Both the position numbers and the translations under genes were made by a program. Of a DNA stretch of 64,000 nt, positions 61,103 through 64,000 are shown piece by piece. The stretch is from Aeromicrobium stalagmiti (lineage in GTDB: Bacteria > Actinomycetota > Actinomycetes > Propionibacteriales > Nocardioidaceae). Below the pieces are notes generated by a model. It was not told where the DNA came from and searched no databases. It saw only the letters and a program-made list of their open reading frames with translations. The stretch is from the NCBI RefSeq assembly GCF_013283745.1, contig NZ_JABSTZ010000003.1, positions 310,001 to 374,000 of the forward strand, read 5' to 3'. Position 1 is the stretch's first letter. Each line of letters starts with the position of its first letter.

Positions 61103-61821
61103 TGCCGGATCACCGCCACGGCACCGAAACGTCCGGAGTCCTGGCCCTGCCGGCGGTAGGAGTACCACCGGTCGTGCTCGATCGTGCACTCGTCAGCGCC
61201 GAGGTCGCTCGTGCGGACGTCGAGCGCGGTGAGCTGGGCACGGACACCCGCACCGACGTCGATCGCCGGCGTGCCCCATGACGTGGTCGAGCGCGCCTCG
61301 GGGACGACCGCCGCGACCGCGTCGACCATCTCCTGCGGGAGCTCGTAGCACTGTCCGCAGGCGCGCGGACCGATCCACGCCTGGATCGTCGTCGCACCCC
61401 GGGCACGCATCGCCGCCACCGCGGAGCCGACGACGCCCTTCGTGAGGCCTTCACGACCGCAGTGCACGACCCCGACCAGGGACTGCTCGGGCGCGGCCAG
61501 GACGATCGGGGTGCAGTCGGCGACCCGGACGAGCACGCCGACACCCGGCGTGTCGGTCAGCAGCGCATCGGCCACGGGGACCTCGTCGAGCGGCACGTCA
61601 CCGGTCCAGGCGACCTCGGCACCGTGGACCTGGGTCATCCGGACGAGACGGTCCAGGGCCAGCTCGCCGGTCACGCGGTCGAGGTTGGCCGCGACGTGCT
61701 GCGGATCGTCACCTCCCGAGGTGCCGAGGTTGAGCGATGCCCACGGACCGTCGCTCACACCACCAAGTCGATCGGTGAACGCGAACGCGATCCGTCCGAG
61801 GCGTCCTTCGTGCCAGAACAA
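61099..61821 (-). CDS. pgeF: Peptidoglycan editing factor / laccase-domain protein
   Basis: The 240-residue protein belongs to the YfiH/PgeF family, linked to removing wrong residues from peptidoglycan precursors and also to purine nucleoside metabolism. It has AFTDRLGGVSDGPWASLNLG near residue 14, RMTQVHGAEVAW near 60 and ADCTPIVLAAPEQSLVGVVH near 100, then the metal-binding GPRACGQCYELPQEM near 150. The best start is TTG at 61821, one base after the ftsZ stop; no ATG or GTG is available near the family start. Confidence 0.92.
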   Translation of the reverse strand: MFWHEGRLGRIAFAFTDRLGGVSDGPWASLNLGTSGGDDPQHVAANLDRVTGELALDRLVRMTQVHGAEVAWTGDVPLDEVPVADALLTDTPGVGVLVRVADCTPIVLAAPEQSLVGVVHCGREGLTKGVVGSAVAAMRARGATTIQAWIGPRACGQCYELPQEMVDAVAAVVPEARSTTSWGTPAIDVGAGVRAQLTALDVRTSDLGADECTIEHDRWYSYRRQGQDSGRFGAVAVIRQ

Positions 61822-61822
61822 C

Positions 61823-63007
61823 TCAGCGGAGGAAGTCGGGCACGTCGAGGTCGTCGCCGTAGTCGGTCGGCAGCGGATCGGCGGGGATCGTCGCGTTGCC
61901 CGCTCCGTCCTCGGGCGGCGGGTTCTTGCCGTCGAGGAACGGGTCGGGAGCCAGATAGGTCTGGGCCGTCGGCGGAGCCGCCGCCGCGGGGGCCGCCGGG
62001 GCCGGTGCCGGCGCCGCCGACTCCCGGAGCAGGGCGGGCTTGGTCGCGTCGCGGAGCATCGGCTCGCCACCGTCGAAACCGGCGGCGATGACCGTCACCC
62101 GGACCTCGTCGCCGAGCGCGTCGTCGATGACGGCACCGAAGATGATGTTGGCCTCGGGGTGCACCGCGTCGGCGACCAGGCCGGCCGCCTCGTTGATCTC
62201 GAACAGGCCGAGGTCGGAGCCACCGGCGATCGACAGCAGCACGCCTCGGGCCCCCTCGATCGAGGCCTCGAGCAGCGGGCTCGAGACCGCACTCTCGGCA
62301 GCCACCGCCGCCCGGTGCTCTCCCCGGGCGGACCCGATGCCCATGAGGGCCGAGCCGGCGTCGGACATGACTGACTTGACGTCGGCGAAGTCGAGGTTGA
62401 TCAGGCCGGGGGTCGTGATCAGGTCGGTGATGCCCGAGACACCCTGATGCAGGACCTGGTCGGCCTGGCGGAACGAGTCGAGCAGGCTCACGTTGGGGTC
62501 GCTGATCGACAGCAGGCGGTCGTTGGGGATGACGATGAGGGTGTCGACCTCGTCGCGCAGCGCCTGGATGCCGTGGTCGGCCTGGTTGGACCGGTTGCGG
62601 CCCTCGAACTTGAACGGGCGCGTGACGACGCCGATCGTCAGGGCACCGAGCGAGCGCGCGATGCGCGCGACCACCGGCGCACCTCCGGTGCCGGTGCCGC
62701 CGCCCTCGCCCGCCGTCACGAAGACCATGTCGGCGCCCTTGATGGCCGCCTCGATCTCCTCGGCGTGGTCCTCGGCGGCGCGCTTGCCGATCTCGGGGTT
62801 GGCGCCGGCACCGAGGCCGCGCGTGGAGTCGCGGCCGACGTCGAGCTTGACGTCGGCGTCGCTCATGAGGAGCGCCTGGGCGTCGGTGTTGATCGCGATG
62901 AACTCGACTCCCTTGAGCCCCACCTCGATCATGCGGTTGACGGCGTTGACGCCGCCTCCGCCGATGCCGACGACCTTGATCACGGCGAGGTAGTTCTGGA
63001 CCGCCAT
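61823..63007 (-). CDS. ftsZ: Cell division protein FtsZ
   Basis: The 394-residue tubulin homologue forms the division ring. GTP-binding motifs are [17 protein letters not shown] near residue 12 and the tubulin signature [19 protein letters not shown] near 104; the T7 catalytic loop is [20 protein letters not shown] near 205. The C-terminal linker ([15 protein letters not shown]) leads to the conserved [10 protein letters not shown] that binds SepF. GGAAGG precedes the ATG at 63007. It follows ftsQ after a 155-bp regulatory gap. Confidence 0.98.
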   Translation of the reverse strand: MAVQNYLAVIKVVGIGGGGVNAVNRMIEVGLKGVEFIAINTDAQALLMSDADVKLDVGRDSTRGLGAGANPEIGKRAAEDHAEEIEAAIKGADMVFVTAGEGGGTGTGGAPVVARIARSLGALTIGVVTRPFKFEGRNRSNQADHGIQALRDEVDTLIVIPNDRLLSISDPNVSLLDSFRQADQVLHQGVSGITDLITTPGLINLDFADVKSVMSDAGSALMGIGSARGEHRAAVAAESAVSSPLLEASIEGARGVLLSIAGGSDLGLFEINEAAGLVADAVHPEANIIFGAVIDDALGDEVRVTVIAAGFDGGEPMLRDATKPALLRESAAPAPAPAAPAAAAPPTAQTYLAPDPFLDGKNPPPEDGAGNATIPADPLPTDYGDDLDVPDFLR

Positions 63008-63063
63008 CGTGTGTCCTTCCGGGGATGTGGAGCTGAGCGTGAATGTGTGTGGAGGCCCGAGAA

Positions 63064-63101
63064 AACTCTAACCGTGAGGTGAAGAGTTATAGTTATGTCA
63101 A
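63064..63101 (-). promoter_or_regulatory. Conserved-looking ftsZ upstream region
   Basis: On the minus strand TTGACA (63101-63096) is followed by TAACTATAACTCT. AACTCT and AGAGTT (63064-63088 overall, with inner ACC/GGT pairs) form an imperfect hairpin 57-81 bp before ftsZ. A -10 at the normal distance from TTGACA is not clear. Confidence 0.5.
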
Positions 63102-63162
63102 CCTCTGACCTACCGAGAACGGTACGCGCGGGACGCACGACTGCTCGTGCGACACGCCGCGG

Positions 63163-63888
63163 CTACTGACGTGTCGTCGGCTGGTCCGGCGCGCTCACGT
63201 CGTAGCGCGTCGCGTCGATGCGCAGCAGCGACCGGAGCACCTCGAGCTTGCGCTCGCCCTTGGCCGCGCTCCCCCACACGACCGTGCGGCCACTGGTGAG
63301 GTCGAGCTCGATCGAGTCCTTGCTCGCCGCACTGACCGACTGCAGCTGCCGGCGCAGCGTCGGCTCGCGCCGGGTCACCAGGTCGACGACCCGGGCGACA
63401 GATCGCCGCGTCTCCAGCGCCCGCTCGGGATCGGTCACGCTGATCGTGGCCTCGACGAGCTTCGACGGTGCCGACGAATACGACCGGAAGTCGATGCCCT
63501 CACGGTCGATGCCGCGGATCGCTCCGGCGACGTTCGAGACGATGATCGCCTTGCGCTCGACGACGTCGATCGCGACGGTGTGCGGCCACGACCGGGACAC
63601 GTCGACCGACTCGACCCGCTCGAGCGCAGCGACCCGCGACTCGATCGCCGTGAGGTCGACCCGGGCGAGAGGACGTCCGGTCGGGACGTCGGCGGCACGC
63701 AGGATCTGCGACCGCTTGAGCGTCGTCTGTCCCTCGACGTCGACGCCACGCACCGCCAGCACGCTGGAGAACCAGATAAGCCAGCCGAGGGTGACCATGA
63801 CGACGAGGGCGAGCACCGCGAGGGCGATTCGCTTGATCCGTCGCCGCCGGTCGTGCCTGACCCGGTCGACGAAGCGCTGCTCCGTCAC
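63163..63888 (-). CDS. ftsQ: Cell division protein FtsQ
   Basis: The 241-residue protein has a basic cytoplasmic N-terminus (RVRHDRRRRIKRIA), one membrane helix (LAVLALVVMVTLGWLIWFSS), and a POTRA domain (LAVRGVDVEGQTTLKRSQIL, then AADVPTGRPLARVDL and ERVESVDVSRSWPHTVAIDV). FtsQ links early and late division proteins. The GTG at 63888 overlaps the murC stop (GTGA). ftsZ follows. Confidence 0.95.
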   Translation of the reverse strand: MTEQRFVDRVRHDRRRRIKRIALAVLALVVMVTLGWLIWFSSVLAVRGVDVEGQTTLKRSQILRAADVPTGRPLARVDLTAIESRVAALERVESVDVSRSWPHTVAIDVVERKAIIVSNVAGAIRGIDREGIDFRSYSSAPSKLVEATISVTDPERALETRRSVARVVDLVTRREPTLRRQLQSVSAASKDSIELDLTSGRTVVWGSAAKGERKLEVLRSLLRIDATRYDVSAPDQPTTRQ

Positions 63889-64000
63889 GCCCCGGTGCCG
63901 TCCAGCTCGGCGCCGTCCAGCTCGGCCAGCACCGCGGGGCCCACCGTCGTGATGTCGCCGGCGCCCAGGGTGAGGAGCACGTCGCCTGCTCGCAGCCGGG
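63885..64000 (-). CDS. murC: UDP-N-acetylmuramate-L-alanine ligase, C-terminal end only
   Basis: Only the last 37 or so residues are in the window. They read LRAGDVLLTLGAGDITTVGP then AVLAELDGAELDGTGA. The LTLGAGDIT stretch is the usual C-terminal end of MurC, and murC-ftsQ-ftsZ is the standard actinobacterial order. MurC adds L-alanine to UDP-MurNAc. The stop overlaps the ftsQ start. Confidence 0.88.
   Translation of the reverse strand, partial: RLRAGDVLLTLGAGDITTVGPAVLAELDGAELDGTGA

Noticed and set aside
61822..62070. Upstream extension of pgeF into ftsZ
   Set aside because: The extension is low-complexity Arg/Pro shadow sequence of ftsZ; family homology begins at the TTG at 61821.

Overview
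The window is very GC-rich DNA with strong third-position G/C bias. Its gene order is typical of high-GC Actinobacteria: murC-ftsQ-ftsZ-pgeF-yggS-sepF-yggT-divIVA beside ileS, dnaE1 near the his genes, and pdtaR, pyk and gltBD. The mix of families (HGxxPAAW protein, Trp-associated membrane protein, RDD/DUF2752 genes beside trpCBA) suggests Propionibacteriales/Nocardioidaceae, for example Aeromicrobium or Nocardioides. That assignment is inference. All genes share the same base composition; I see no prophage, IS element, integrase or CRISPR array, and no gene-free stretch over 300 bases.

Layout, left to right. (1) 1-6.1 kb: the start of a multi-TM protein running off the edge, a divergent lipid-linked-oligosaccharide-type flippase, polA, a GNAT enzyme and a DUF554 protein. 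(2) 6.2-11.8 kb: a branched-chain/hydrophobic amino acid ABC importer (livHMGF), with its binding-protein gene convergent on the other strand; the LivH protein carries a secreted beta-rich N-terminal domain. (3) 11.9-21.3 kb: the antiterminator pdtaR, tRNA-Leu(CAA), a small unknown gene, pyk, gltD, gltB and a universal stress protein. (4) 21.3-28.8 kb: VIT-type metal transporter, lgt, trpA-trpB-trpC and a string of small membrane-protein genes leading up to hisI. (5) 28.8-39.6 kb: an asymmetric heterodimeric ABC exporter inside a dispersed his locus (hisF, hisA, hisH, hisB, hisC, hisD), with GNAT, DUF1707 and hydrolase genes between. (6) 39.6-50.7 kb: ybaK, a membrane protein, dnaE1, a DUF1801 gene, then a minus-strand set of DrrAB-type ABC exporter, a gluzincin-like lipoprotein and a large lipoprotein with an internally duplicated propeller. 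(7) 50.8-55.3 kb: an aminotransferase, a GAF-PP2C phosphatase, rluD-like, lspA and a DksA/TraR zinc-finger gene. (8) 55.4-64 kb: ileS on the plus strand facing the division cluster (divIVA back to ftsZ, ftsQ and the end of murC).

How the parts connect. Nitrogen assimilation (GltBD) and central carbon flow (Pyk) lie beside Trp and His synthesis. No trpF is seen, so the HisA protein is expected to be the bifunctional PriA that serves both pathways. Lgt and LspA, both present, would mature the several lipoproteins encoded here.

Most notable points: IleS has the swapped signature GTHH in place of HxGH, a change known in mupirocin-hyper-resistant IleS2 enzymes. Two predicted lipoproteins, one a Tat-like HExxH protein and one a duplicated beta-propeller, overlap by ATGA downstream of a DrrAB exporter. 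LivH is fused to an extracellular domain. At least fourteen genes have a TANNNT-like hexamer ending exactly 6-7 nt before the start codon, which points to widespread leaderless transcription. All functional statements rest on recognising sequence motifs by eye; no database search was run.
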